The notes below the pieces were generated by a model. That model saw nothing but the letters and a program-made list of their open reading frames with translations. It was not told the origin of the DNA and searched no databases. A program made the translations under genes and the position numbers. From an uncultured Nitrospirota bacterium (GTDB taxonomy: Bacteria > Nitrospirota > Nitrospiria > Nitrospirales > UBA8639), in the NCBI GenBank assembly GCA_937139405.1, contig CAKZPV010000002.1, forward strand, positions 93,328 to 157,327: 64,000 bases of DNA, in the 5' to 3' direction. How positions within the stretch are numbered: position 1 is the stretch's first letter; each line of letters starts with the position of its first letter. Positions 43,887 to 52,934 of the stretch are shown in pieces.

Positions 43887-45402
43887 GTCCTTGTCTGTTC
43901 TTCCCACTCAGAATGAAGGGAAGACTGATCTCCCCCTCTCGTCCAATCCAGTTTTTCCTCTCATTCAATCATGTACAGCGGACTTTGAAGACCCATTCGA
44001 ATTGTACGGCCGTGTGACTCAGTATGCTCCGCACTCATTTTTTATTGAGCATGATAGTCATGATGGCAGCACTTCCCGTCGGTTTTCCTACTTGGGGTAT
44101 GACCCGTACCGAGTCATTCGTGGGAAAGGCAGCTTAGTCCAAACGTATAAGACGGGCGTATGGGAAGAACATGAAAGTGATCCTTTTTCATTTCTGAAAC
44201 GGCATCTTGGTGATCTATCTTCCGGCACGCGGTCTTCGTTTCTGCCCTTTTTAGGTGGAGCAATTGGATGCTTTAGTTATGATCTGGCTAGGACTTTTGA
44301 GGTGCTTCCAGATCATGCTCAAGACGATCTACAATTTCCTGACATCTATGTTCTCTTTGTTGAAGCTTTTGTCGTCGTTGATCATCACGCCTCGACTCTT
44401 TGGCTGGTCTATTCACCTTCTCCAGAACGATTAGTGAATGAGAATTTTGAAGACTTACAGGAAGAAGGGCGATCACGTTTATTGAATTTGAAAGCGAAGC
44501 TACAGTCAGTAGATCATAGTGTGGATAGAGAAAAGCCTGGCCCCTTCTCACTTCACATTCGTGAGGGACAATCAGCGTCTGACTATCGTGATCGAGTTCG
44601 AGAATGCCAACAATTTATTTCCGCTGGAGATATCTATCAAGCCAACCTTTCCCATCGATTCCAAGTAGAAGGCATCACGGATCAATTCTCGTCGCAGGCT
44701 CAGGCCGGAGCAACGCTCTATCGTCAATTGCGACGAATGAATCCTTCTCCTCATTCAGCGTTTCTTGTGCTCGAATCAGATGTGATTGTGTGCAACTCAC
44801 CAGAACGGCTCGTGCGCCTTTCTCATGATTACGCAGATATGCGCCCAATTGCTGGAACTCGCCCTAGAGGTGGAGGAATGGCTGAAGATCGACATCTTGC
44901 TGAAGAACTTCTTTCCAGTAACAAAGAGCGGGCTGAGCACCTCATGCTCGTAGATCTTGTGCGTAATGACCTAGGGCGAGTCTGTCGTTATGGATCTATT
45001 CGTGTTGATGAATTAATGACAGTGGAGCGCTATTCCCATGTGATGCATTTGGTCTCACATGTTTTAGGACGGCTCAGAGAAAACTGTAATGCGTTTGACT
45101 TGATCCGAGCGGTGTTCCCTGGAGGTACGATTACTGGTGTACCAAAAATTCATTGTATGGAACTCATTGAACGTCTGGAACCGGTACGCCGTGGAATGTA
45201 TACAGGGTCAATAGGATTCATCGGGTGGAATGGAAATGTGGACCTAAATATTGTGATTCGTACGCTGTTGTTATCTAAAAATTATGGCTATCTTCAAGTC
45301 GGAGCTGGGATTGTGGCCGATTCCGATCCAACCCGGGAATATGAGGAAACTCTTCATAAAGCACAGGCTTTCTTCCACGTTCTCGATCATTGGAAGAATT
45401 GA
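43867..45402 (+). CDS. pabB: Aminodeoxychorismate synthase component I (PabB)
   Basis: Makes 4-amino-4-deoxychorismate from chorismate for folate synthesis, using ammonia from a PabA-type amidotransferase. 511 residues. The chorismate-binding core is clear: RPIAGTRPRGG, LMLVDLVRNDLGRV and the late motif FPGGTITGVPKIHCMELIE. The open frame has no ATG near its start; TTG 43867 or TTG 43891 are the only early options, and neither has a strong ribosome site, so coupling to the overlapping upstream gene is likely. Anthranilate synthase (TrpE) is an alternative, but the adjacent pabC supports PabB. Confidence 0.88.
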   Translation: MYQITPKSLSVLPTQNEGKTDLPLSSNPVFPLIQSCTADFEDPFELYGRVTQYAPHSFFIEHDSHDGSTSRRFSYLGYDPYRVIRGKGSLVQTYKTGVWEEHESDPFSFLKRHLGDLSSGTRSSFLPFLGGAIGCFSYDLARTFEVLPDHAQDDLQFPDIYVLFVEAFVVVDHHASTLWLVYSPSPERLVNENFEDLQEEGRSRLLNLKAKLQSVDHSVDREKPGPFSLHIREGQSASDYRDRVRECQQFISAGDIYQANLSHRFQVEGITDQFSSQAQAGATLYRQLRRMNPSPHSAFLVLESDVIVCNSPERLVRLSHDYADMRPIAGTRPRGGGMAEDRHLAEELLSSNKERAEHLMLVDLVRNDLGRVCRYGSIRVDELMTVERYSHVMHLVSHVLGRLRENCNAFDLIRAVFPGGTITGVPKIHCMELIERLEPVRRGMYTGSIGFIGWNGNVDLNIVIRTLLLSKNYGYLQVGAGIVADSDPTREYEETLHKAQAFFHVLDHWKN

Positions 45403-45407
45403 TAAAT

Positions 45408-45513
45408 AGTGAGGGGTGAAAAGTACGCCGTGAGAAGTACGCCGTGAGAAGTAAAAAATTGATAAGAAAGAGAAAGGAAACGCTCATGATGTATCTTCTC
45501 CTTACCTCTCACT
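45408..45513. repeat. Intergenic repeat with tandem AAGTACGCCGTGAG units and inverted ends
   Basis: AGTGAGGGG at 45408-45416 and CCTCTCACT at 45505-45513 form imperfect inverted ends. Inside lies a tandem 14-base unit, AAGTACGCCGTGAG, at 45421-45434 and 45435-45448. The words (TGAG, AAGTA, CTCCTTAC) recur in the repeat inside the kinase gene at 55612-55710 and in the element at 54941-55031, so this seems to be one dispersed family. Confidence 0.6.
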
Positions 45514-45532
45514 CTTCATGTAGGTAAATGGC

Positions 45533-46408
45533 ATGTGGGTCTATCTCAACGATCGGTTTGTCCAGAAAGAGCACGCGCGAGTCTCGGTATTTGATCATGG
45601 CTTTTTATACGGGGATGGAGTGTATGAGACATTGCGTGTCTACCAGGGAAGGGTGTTGTTATTGGATCGACATCTGGCGCGGCTTCGCCGATCTTGTGAG
45701 CTCATTGGCTTGGACCTTCCCATGCATGATGAAGCATGGATGCCAATTGTTAGGGAGTTATTGGATCGCAATGAACTCAAGAATGCCGGTCTGAGAGTAA
45801 CCGTGTCTCGTGGTGAAGGAGAAGTCGGGATTGATCCGAGGTCGTGTGCCCATCCGACCATTGTCGTCATGGCCAAACCTATTGTGATGTTCTCGCCGCA
45901 ACAGCGGGAACAGGGCATGGTTTTACATTTGTCTTCGATTCGGCGCAACTCTCAATTAGCGCAATCTCCTCAAATCAAGGCGATCAGTTTTCTCAATAAT
46001 ATTTTAGCTAAGCAAGAGGCAGTTGCCGTGGGAGCAGATGATGCCCTGATGTTGAATCCAGATGGTCGCTTGGCTGAATGTACCACCAGTAATATCTTTT
46101 TCGTAAAGAATCAACGATTGCACACACCAGCTGTGGATTGTGGAATTTTGAAGGGCATTACCCGAGATATGGTGATGGAGCTTGCTGGTAAGCACGGCAA
46201 GGCAGTAGAAGAAGGACAATACCAAATGGAGCAATTGCTACAGGCTGATGAGTGTTTTATCACGAATACAGGGGTAGAAATTATGCCTGTCTCAAGAATT
46301 GGGGATTGTCAGATAGGGCTGGGGCGGAGGGGGGTACTAACGGAACAGCTTGAGGTGTACTTTAAACAGGATATCGATGAGTATTTGGGACCTTGTTTGA
46401 CGACTTAG
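45533..46408 (+). CDS. pabC: Aminotransferase class IV, likely aminodeoxychorismate lyase (PabC)
   Basis: 291-residue PLP enzyme of fold type IV. It has the VSVFDHGFLYGDGVYETLRV start, a catalytic Lys region (IKAISFLNNILAKQEAV), and AECTTSNIFFVKNQRLHTP, the usual phosphate-binding motif. The family includes branched-chain aminotransferase, D-amino-acid aminotransferase and 4-amino-4-deoxychorismate lyase, which is hard to separate by sequence. Directly after pabB, lyase is most likely: it splits aminodeoxychorismate into pyruvate and p-aminobenzoate. Confidence 0.82.
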   Translation: MWVYLNDRFVQKEHARVSVFDHGFLYGDGVYETLRVYQGRVLLLDRHLARLRRSCELIGLDLPMHDEAWMPIVRELLDRNELKNAGLRVTVSRGEGEVGIDPRSCAHPTIVVMAKPIVMFSPQQREQGMVLHLSSIRRNSQLAQSPQIKAISFLNNILAKQEAVAVGADDALMLNPDGRLAECTTSNIFFVKNQRLHTPAVDCGILKGITRDMVMELAGKHGKAVEEGQYQMEQLLQADECFITNTGVEIMPVSRIGDCQIGLGRRGVLTEQLEVYFKQDIDEYLGPCLTT

Positions 46409-46435
46409 AATCCGTAAGGTTGATTCATGGGCAGA

Positions 46436-48064
46436 TCATTTTTTTGTCTTTTTTGATTTAATTGGTAAAGAACCTGTTGCGTGAGTTTGGCGACATTCAC
46501 TATGGATTTTCCATTTTAACCCTTTGGAAAAGGGAATATCTTCTCGGTAATGTGCCCCCACGCTGTTTGTGCGCCACAGGGCTGATTCGGCAACACACAG
46601 TCCTACCTGAACCATATTGTGTGTTTCTAAGCCAGTTCGATTAAGCGGTGGCACGCGTAGCTTGCGAGACCATTGTTGAAGTTGCTCAAGGGCCTTTTGT
46701 AGGGAATCGGCAGTTCGTATTAATCCAACCTTTGTCCACATCAAACGACGCAGAGAATTTCGAAGTTTTTCAACATCCTGCTCGGACATCTTCCGCCCTG
46801 CAGGTTTTTTGTGAGACGTGTTCGAAGTGACCGTTAGGGTCGAATGGGTGATGGCATGCTGCGCTGCTGCTTGTCCGGCTCGCAATCCAAAGACTAGTCC
46901 TTCCAACAGCGAATTACTCCCCAGGCGATTGGCTCCATGGACACCTGAGCAGGCAGCTTCTCCGGCGGCAAAGAGGCCGGGTAGGGTTGACGCGCCGTGG
47001 AGATCGGTTTTTACGCCGCCCATAAAATAATGGGCGCTAGGTGAGACTGGAATCCATTCTTCGGTGATATCAATGTCATAGCGCAAACAGGTGGAATAGA
47101 TCGTGGGAAAGCGTTCTTTCAAAAATGTTGAACCTAAATGAGTGACATCCAAGTAGACGTGACGGGCTTTGGTTTTTTGCATTTCGGCCCAAATTGCACG
47201 AGACACGATATCTCGTGGTGCCAGCTCTTGATTCCGATCATATTGTTTCATGAATCGTTCGCATCGATTATTCCGAAGAATTCCCCCCTCACCACGCAAG
47301 GCTTCGGTGAGGAGAAATGGAGGACTTGATGGGAGGTACAACGAGGTGGGGTGAAATTGGACAAATTCCATATCTTCCAGAATGGCTCCAGCTTGAAAAG
47401 CCATAGCGATTCCATCGCCGGTGGCATTGGCTGGATTGGTGGTCCGAGCGTAGATTTGCCCAGCTCCCCCTGTGACCAATAAGACAGCGGACGCTAGAAT
47501 GGTTTTGCAGGTATTTTTTCGTTCGTCGAGCACGATGGCTCCACAACATTGTCCGTCTTGAATGACTAACTTGATCCCAAAATGATTTCCTAGCCATTTC
47601 AGATTTTTGAGACTTTGCGCCTTGGAACTCAAGGCTCGAACCATTTCACTCCCAGTGGCATCTCCGCCTGCCCGCAAGACACGGTGGCGGCTATGGGCTC
47701 CTTCCTTGGTAAATGCGAGTTTGCCGTCAACGGTATCAAATTTCGCTCCCCATTCAATCAATTCCTGGATTCGAGAGCGACCTTCTTCTACTAATACCTT
47801 AGTGGCGGGACGGGAGCAGAGTTGATGCCCCGCCTTTATGGTATCAGTGAAGTGAAGATCTACATCGTCCTCTTCGCTCAGCGCGACAGCGACGCCTCCT
47901 TGGGCATAAAACGAATTATTATCTTGTGGGCCACCTTTGGCGACCATGGTGACATGTCCATGTCGACAAAGTTCCAGGGCTGCGCGCAATCCAGCGACGC
48001 CTGCTCCAATAATGAGAAAGTCAGTCGAAAACATTGCAGGGTTCTTTGCAGATGAAGAAGCCAT
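46436..48064 (-). CDS. nadB: L-aspartate oxidase
   Basis: FAD enzyme of de novo NAD synthesis that makes iminoaspartate for quinolinate synthase. 542 residues. The FAD-binding start FLIIGAGVAGLRAALELCRHG, SFYAQGGVAVAL, HRVLRAGGDATGSEM, EFVQFHPTSLYLP and APSAHYFMGGVKTDLHG-type motif (SPSAHYFMGGVKTD) are all present. The C-terminal helical domain is of normal length. nadA and nadC are not in the window. It converges with pabC, with 27 bases between the stops. Confidence 0.95.
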   Translation of the reverse strand: MASSSAKNPAMFSTDFLIIGAGVAGLRAALELCRHGHVTMVAKGGPQDNNSFYAQGGVAVALSEEDDVDLHFTDTIKAGHQLCSRPATKVLVEEGRSRIQELIEWGAKFDTVDGKLAFTKEGAHSRHRVLRAGGDATGSEMVRALSSKAQSLKNLKWLGNHFGIKLVIQDGQCCGAIVLDERKNTCKTILASAVLLVTGGAGQIYARTTNPANATGDGIAMAFQAGAILEDMEFVQFHPTSLYLPSSPPFLLTEALRGEGGILRNNRCERFMKQYDRNQELAPRDIVSRAIWAEMQKTKARHVYLDVTHLGSTFLKERFPTIYSTCLRYDIDITEEWIPVSPSAHYFMGGVKTDLHGASTLPGLFAAGEAACSGVHGANRLGSNSLLEGLVFGLRAGQAAAQHAITHSTLTVTSNTSHKKPAGRKMSEQDVEKLRNSLRRLMWTKVGLIRTADSLQKALEQLQQWSRKLRVPPLNRTGLETHNMVQVGLCVAESALWRTNSVGAHYREDIPFSKGLKWKIHSECRQTHATGSLPIKSKKTKK

Positions 48065-48103
48065 CTTGAGAATATTAGGCGTAGTTGAGAGTGAGTGGAG
48101 AAA

Positions 48104-48601
48104 TTAGGAAGATAGATTCAGGCGAGAAGCCCGGCCAAAGGGAAGATCCCCTTCTACACCTCGAAGCAAAATGACTTGGTTCCCACTCCACAGAAGCACG
48201 CCATGTCCTCTTGCCTGGGTCTTGGATTCTTGGTTTGGGCGTTGCCATGTCCCTTGCCAAGAAATAAATGCTGAAATGCGATTTCCATCAATGAGGATAC
48301 GATCAAGAGTCAAATCGAGTTGAATGGTTGTAAATGTTGTGAAGTCCTGTCGGGCTTTTATCTCCAAAACCTCGAGTTGTTCCAGGGGTAACAGGAGTTC
48401 ATGGAAGGCTGAGCCATCTTTATTGACATAAGCTGTCTCGAGTGTTTTGATGGCCTGGATTACCCGTTGATACCGAGCATGATCTTCCGGATATTTGATT
48501 GTTTTTGATGAGCAGCCCGTCTCTGTCAAATACAGCATTCCCAGAATAACGAGCATCCACCCAAACCAAAAACGGTTAATTGCTAGGTGTTTGGTCCACA
48601 T
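48104..48601 (-). CDS. Predicted lipoprotein of unknown function
   Basis: 165 residues. N-terminal hydrophobic segment (FGWMLVILGMLYLTETGC) with a lipobox Cys near residue 30, then a globular domain containing ETAYVNKDGSAFHELLLPLE and ISAFISWQGTWQRP, which looks like an NTF2-like fold of the kind found in small secreted binding proteins. Start ATG 48601 is the first in the frame. It is upstream of nadB on the same strand but not obviously related in function. Confidence 0.65.
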   Translation of the reverse strand: MWTKHLAINRFWFGWMLVILGMLYLTETGCSSKTIKYPEDHARYQRVIQAIKTLETAYVNKDGSAFHELLLPLEQLEVLEIKARQDFTTFTTIQLDLTLDRILIDGNRISAFISWQGTWQRPNQESKTQARGHGVLLWSGNQVILLRGVEGDLPFGRASRLNLSS

Positions 48602-48823
48602 GAGGCCCTATAATGGAGAAGCCTCCTGCAGGGGGTCAAGGGAATTTTGAATCAGGAGATGACTCCTGGGTGCCAGAGCGGGTATGATATGCTGGTTATC
48701 TTGACACTTTTCTTAACCCTATGATAGGAAAACCGGCTGCTTGGTATGCCCTTTTCTCAAAAGATAGGTTCTTGTGCTTTTGGCTTGCCATCTCATATTT
48801 TTTTAACCTAGGAATCCAACTCT

Positions 48824-48919
48824 ATGTCGAGTGTGGTCAAAAAGCGGAGGAAGAAGATGCGCAAGCATAAACATAAAAAACTTCGTCGCCGCATGAAATT
48901 CGCGAAGCGTCGTAATTAA
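48824..48919 (+). CDS. 31-residue AURKAIP1/COX24-domain microprotein
   Basis: ATG 48824 to TAA 48919. The peptide SSVVKKRRKKMRKHKHKK followed by LRRRMKFAKRRN matches the short bacterial proteins with the AURKAIP1/COX24 domain, related to the mitochondrial small-ribosomal-subunit protein mS38. In bacteria these are very short, extremely basic and thought to be ribosome-bound. The start is preceded by a weak ACCTAGGAATCC region. It lies alone upstream of a small conserved-looking gene. Recognition is from the characteristic pattern; the size and composition fit well. Confidence 0.75.
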   Translation: MSSVVKKRRKKMRKHKHKKLRRRMKFAKRRN

Positions 48920-48951
48920 TTTCATAGGACAGTAGGAAAGAGGGCATTATT

Positions 48952-49173
48952 ATGACCCAGGGGAAAAAGACTCGTATCAGGGTTCGCTCTTCCCTGGCTA
49001 CGTATGTCGGCGAACTCTTAATTCCTCCTATGCGGAATCGAATTTCGGATGTGTTAAATGATGAATCGGTCCTCTTTGTTAATTTGACCGACGTTCTGAT
49101 TGATGACGTCCATCACTCGGAATTCGTTGCGCTCAATAAAATGCAAATCGAATCGGTTGTTCAAATCGATTAA
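48952..49173 (+). CDS. Small conserved protein, DUF6812-like
   Basis: 73 residues, start ATG 48952. Basic N-terminus (GKKTRIRVRSSLATYVGELL), then IPPMRNRISDVLNDESVLFV, NLTDVLIDDV and FVALNKMQIESVVQID. This recalls the DUF6812 family of short beta-rich proteins. No catalytic residues stand out. It follows the COX24-like gene by 32 bases and precedes the ABC exporter gene, so it may be cotranscribed with either. Confidence 0.6.
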   Translation: MTQGKKTRIRVRSSLATYVGELLIPPMRNRISDVLNDESVLFVNLTDVLIDDVHHSEFVALNKMQIESVVQID

Positions 49174-49254
49174 TTGTTGGTCATTCCTTCCTCGCCACAT
49201 TCCAACTCAGTTCCGTTCTTTTGTATAACTCCTTGATCGTTCAGTGAGATGATT

Positions 49255-51000
49255 ATGAATCAGTGGTCCAGGTTTTTGCCCTTTGTGCGTCCTCAGATGG
49301 TCGTTATGGTTTGTGCTGGAGTGGCTGTTATGGGGGTTGCGGCCAGTAATTTGATTCTTATCAAACTGGCTGGGTCCCTATGGGATTTGATCACCGTGGA
49401 AAAGGATCTGCAGCAGTTAACCACAATGGTCTGGGTGTTTATTGGGTTAGTGGTCGGACAAGGCGTCTTGTCCATGGGACATAGTTATATGACGGCGCTG
49501 GTCTCTCAGCATGTTATGGCCGATTTTCGTACGCATGTTTTTTCTCACCTTCATCGGCTATCGCTTAATTTCTTTGCCAAGCGACGAACGGGTGAGTTGA
49601 TTTCTCGCCTGATGAATGATGTAGGAGTCATTCAAAATCTTCTCACGGAAACGCCAATGGATGCTCTCAAGCATTTGGTGACGATTATCGGAGGTGTGGG
49701 GTTTCTCTTGGTCATGAATTGGCGTCTGTGTGTGCTGATTCTCATTCTTTTACCATTGCTTGCCATTGTCGCACGAATTTTTGGGAAACAGTTGAAAGCT
49801 CTCTCCATGAAAATTCAAGATCAAACGGCTCAGGTAACCACGCTCGTTGAAGAAGTGGTGTCAGGTATTCGGGAGGTCAAGTCATTTGTTCAAGGAGCAC
49901 GAGAAGAAACTCGATTTCGAACAGCGGTGGAAGGGTTGTTAGCCACAACGATGAAGCGAACCGCTGTGCTGGCGGTTTTTGTGCCCGTCATCACTTTTTT
50001 TACATTTGTGATGGCGCTAGGGGTATTGTGGTATGGAGGTAAACAAGTTATCGAAGGGCAGTTGTCTCCCGGTGATCTCTTTGCCTTTGTCCTCTTTGCA
50101 GGAATTCTCATTGGTCCATTCGGCTCGGCTGCGCGTATTTTTTCTCAAGTCAAAGAAGTTCAAGGAGCCATGACTCGAGTATTCGAGTTGTTGGATACCC
50201 CGTTAGATATTCAAGATAGTCCTGATTCTCGGCCTTTAGTGCCTATTCGCGGTGATGTGCAATTTGAGGACGTGCAATTTGCTTACGAAGAACGTCCGCC
50301 TGTCTTAGCGAATGTCTCCTTTTCTATAAAAGCTGGTGAGTGTGTCGCGCTTGTGGGGCCGACTGGATCTGGAAAAACCACGATTATTAATCTCCTTCAC
50401 CGTTTTTACGATCCCACGAAAGGAAAAGTGCTGATTGATGGTCTTGATGCCAAATCCATTGAATTGGATAGCTTGTATCATCAACTCGCTCTGGTTCCCC
50501 AAGAAACATTTTTGTTTGGCGGTACCATCATGGACAATATTCGATACGGTCGATGGGAAGCGACAGAGGATGAAATACTTGAGGCCAGTCAACGTGCCAA
50601 TGCGCATGAATTTATTCACGCTCTTCCTGAGAGATATCAGACTGTTTTAGGAGAGAAAGGTGTCAATTTATCAGGTGGGCAACGACAACGAGTGGCCATC
50701 GCTCGGGCTTTGCTGAAGGATCCAAGAATCCTCATCCTTGATGAGGCGACATCGGCTTTAGATAGTCAAGCTGAATCGTTAGTGCAAGGAGCGTTGGTTG
50801 AACTGATGAAGGGGCGGACGACGTTAATGATCGCCCATCGTTTTTCCTCAATCCAGCGGGCAGATCGCATTCTTGTTCTTCATCGAGGAACCATTATCGA
50901 AGAAGGCCGTCATGAAGCGTTACTTGAAAAACGTGGTCTCTATCACCACTTGTATACATTGCGGGAAGTCGAGGGAATTCCTGACGTTGGAAAAAGCTGA
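49255..51000 (+). CDS. MsbA-like ABC exporter (fused membrane and ATPase domains)
   Basis: 581 residues from ATG 49255, six bases after GTGAG; ATG 49249 is in the same frame. Six membrane helices in the first 310 residues (ABC type IV exporter fold), including the coupling-helix region LSLNFFAKRRTGELISRLMN. Then the nucleotide-binding domain with Walker A GPTGSGKTT, signature [16 protein letters not shown], Walker B RILILDEATSALD and His loop IAHRFSSI. It works as a homodimer. Lipid A flipping (MsbA), lipid or drug export are all possible; MsbA-like is the best general label. Confidence 0.9.
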   Translation: MNQWSRFLPFVRPQMVVMVCAGVAVMGVAASNLILIKLAGSLWDLITVEKDLQQLTTMVWVFIGLVVGQGVLSMGHSYMTALVSQHVMADFRTHVFSHLHRLSLNFFAKRRTGELISRLMNDVGVIQNLLTETPMDALKHLVTIIGGVGFLLVMNWRLCVLILILLPLLAIVARIFGKQLKALSMKIQDQTAQVTTLVEEVVSGIREVKSFVQGAREETRFRTAVEGLLATTMKRTAVLAVFVPVITFFTFVMALGVLWYGGKQVIEGQLSPGDLFAFVLFAGILIGPFGSAARIFSQVKEVQGAMTRVFELLDTPLDIQDSPDSRPLVPIRGDVQFEDVQFAYEERPPVLANVSFSIKAGECVALVGPTGSGKTTIINLLHRFYDPTKGKVLIDGLDAKSIELDSLYHQLALVPQETFLFGGTIMDNIRYGRWEATEDEILEASQRANAHEFIHALPERYQTVLGEKGVNLSGGQRQRVAIARALLKDPRILILDEATSALDSQAESLVQGALVELMKGRTTLMIAHRFSSIQRADRILVLHRGTIIEEGRHEALLEKRGLYHHLYTLREVEGIPDVGKS

Positions 51001-51062
51001 ATAAGGCAATTCAGCAAAGTGGGAAAATTTTTTACCAGTTTTGATAAAGAATGTCCCGTTGA

Positions 51063-51728
51063 TTAGTGAATTGTTGAGAAATCAGCTGGAATATTGAGCA
51101 GTTTCCCGTCTGGGAAAAAGACTGCCAATGTACCTGGTGCCTGTGGATCAAAGTCTGCGTAGGCGAATCGTGCTGTAAAGCGAGATCGAAAACTCGGTGG
51201 GGATCCCGGATTCTTTTTTCCGCGTTCGGCAGGGCCAATATCGACTGGGCGAGCCATGAGATTGCCCTGTTGCAGCGCGATCTCAGCACCTTCAGCAAAG
51301 AACTCTTCATCTCCACACAATCGGACTTCGACTTCCAGATAGGGCATGTCCAAAATTTCTTGTATCTTTGATTCTGGCATACGGATGTCTTTTTTTTGAC
51401 GTTTTGACTCTGCCGCTTCGCGTCGACCGAAGTATTCGAGCCAATATCGACGGGTTCGCAAAATGGCATGGGTGCCGCAAGGGTCCACCTCAGGGTCGGC
51501 ACCAACGCGGCTCACTTTTTCAGAGGCTTTCATGACTGCAGCCACATCTTCTACAGACTCAGCTGTTTCCATGGTTTGTCGACCGGCTGCAAGTGATGTA
51601 TTGGCGTCCTCCAGGCTAATGGACAAATCAATGCTATGGGAAACCGAAGGCAGAGTGATGACACTCATGCACACAATGGCGAATGCGGGAAACGCGAGGC
51701 GAATGAAGAATGAAGAGTCAATCCTCAT
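51063..51728 (-). CDS. Predicted secreted protein of unknown function
   Basis: 221 residues, start ATG 51728 with AAGGAGA seven bases upstream. N-terminal signal (AFPAFAIVCMSVITLPSVSHS). The mature part has helices and charged stretches, one CGTHAILRTRRYWLEYFG segment and one more Cys. I recognise no family. A perfect 16-base palindrome lies 42 bases upstream of the start, so expression may be regulated. Confidence 0.65.
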   Translation of the reverse strand: MRIDSSFFIRLAFPAFAIVCMSVITLPSVSHSIDLSISLEDANTSLAAGRQTMETAESVEDVAAVMKASEKVSRVGADPEVDPCGTHAILRTRRYWLEYFGRREAAESKRQKKDIRMPESKIQEILDMPYLEVEVRLCGDEEFFAEGAEIALQQGNLMARPVDIGPAERGKKNPGSPPSFRSRFTARFAYADFDPQAPGTLAVFFPDGKLLNIPADFSTIH

Positions 51729-52115
51729 TTAGGTTCTCCTTAAGAGCAATAGCACATATCAAAGGAACGACAATTTCGAAATTGTAGAGAAGCCTTTAGT
51801 GGTTTGCAATCCCTTGAGTATTCGTCTTTCTTCATGGTGGTAAATTACAAATTCGTATGTAAAGATGGAGTATGGTAATCAAGGAGAAAGGTTTCTAAAT
51901 CAGATACTTGTGGTGAGAAATAGTTGACTCCCTCTCTCTACTTCGGTAGATTAATCTCCGCGTCACGCATAGTTAGGTGGGCCGTCCCCAGGCCGACATG
52001 AAAATATGGGTTCCCGCCATCGTTTTCAATTCCCCAGTTTCAACGAATTTGATGGTATCAATTCAATGGTCTTCGAAGGGGTGTAGAATCAGCAAGGCAC
52101 CACCATGGAGGACGA
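51729..52115. other. Intergenic region between divergent genes
   Basis: About 390 bases. It holds the palindrome at 51770-51785 and the GGAGG ribosome site of the next gene. No gene or terminator was recognised. Confidence 0.45.
51770..51785. promoter_or_regulatory. Perfect 16-base palindrome, possible operator
   Basis: ACAATTTCGAAATTGT is a perfect inverted repeat 42 bases before the start of the divergent secreted-protein gene (51728, minus). It is of the length and symmetry expected for a dimeric regulator. No known motif matches it by eye. Confidence 0.5.
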
Positions 52116-52787
52116 ATGGACAATAAGAAAATAGAACGGGTTTACACGGCCTATGCATCCGTGTACGACCATACATTTGGGAAAGCCTTTAAGCAATCTC
52201 GAGAATCCGCAGTTCGTGGGTTGTCAATTGAGCCTGGTTGCCAGGTCTTAGAGGTAGGGGTTGGAACTGGCGAGGCCTTGCCCTTATATCCTGCCCATTG
52301 CGATATCTTGGGAATTGATCTTTCTGAGGGCATGTTAGAGCATGCACATCGAAGAGTGGATGAATTCAACTTATCGCATGTCACTCTTCAGACAATGGAT
52401 GCGGGAAATATGCAGCTGCCTGATGACACCTTTGACCTGGTGATGGCCGCTTATGTGGTGACCGCCGTTCCAGATTACCGAAAAGTCGTCAATGAAATGA
52501 TTCGGGTCTGTAAGCCCGGAGGCAGGATTGTCATGTTGAATCATTTTAGTAATGGGAATAAAGTGATCGCTGCAGTCGAAAAATTTATTTCCCCTATGTG
52601 TAAACATATTGGATTTCGAACAGATTTAGCGCTTAATACGGTCTTGGAAGGGACCAGTTTGATCGTCGCCAGTAAGAAGAAGGTGAACCCACTTCGGTTT
52701 TGGCATTTGGTTGAATGTGTCAATAAGAAAAACGGTCAGCAACCTGTATTCGCCAATGGGTTTGCCCTCAGTGGGCACGTCTCGTAG
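52116..52787 (+). CDS. SAM-dependent methyltransferase, PmtA-like
   Basis: 223 residues with start ATG 52116 after GGAGG. The SAM-binding motif LEVGVGTGEALPLYP is followed by GIDLSEGMLEHAHRRV, TMDAGNMQLPDDTFDLVMAA and PGGRIVMLNHF. The N-terminal VYTAYASVYDHTFGKAFKQS is reminiscent of phosphatidylethanolamine N-methyltransferases (PmtA), which use a Y-x(3)-Y-D segment, but UbiE-like quinone methylation is an alternative. Nearby genes give no clear hint. Confidence 0.75.
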   Translation: MDNKKIERVYTAYASVYDHTFGKAFKQSRESAVRGLSIEPGCQVLEVGVGTGEALPLYPAHCDILGIDLSEGMLEHAHRRVDEFNLSHVTLQTMDAGNMQLPDDTFDLVMAAYVVTAVPDYRKVVNEMIRVCKPGGRIVMLNHFSNGNKVIAAVEKFISPMCKHIGFRTDLALNTVLEGTSLIVASKKKVNPLRFWHLVECVNKKNGQQPVFANGFALSGHVS

Positions 52788-52934
52788 TACATGCGGAGTA
52801 TGTATACTCGTCATCAAACCTGATTAATCTCGGAGCAGCGCTTCACACACATTCTCTCTCAACTGCCTGTCCCGTCTCGTTTTTTACTTTCCTCTTACCT
52901 CTCCATTCTTTCCATCATCATTGAGCGTTCGACG

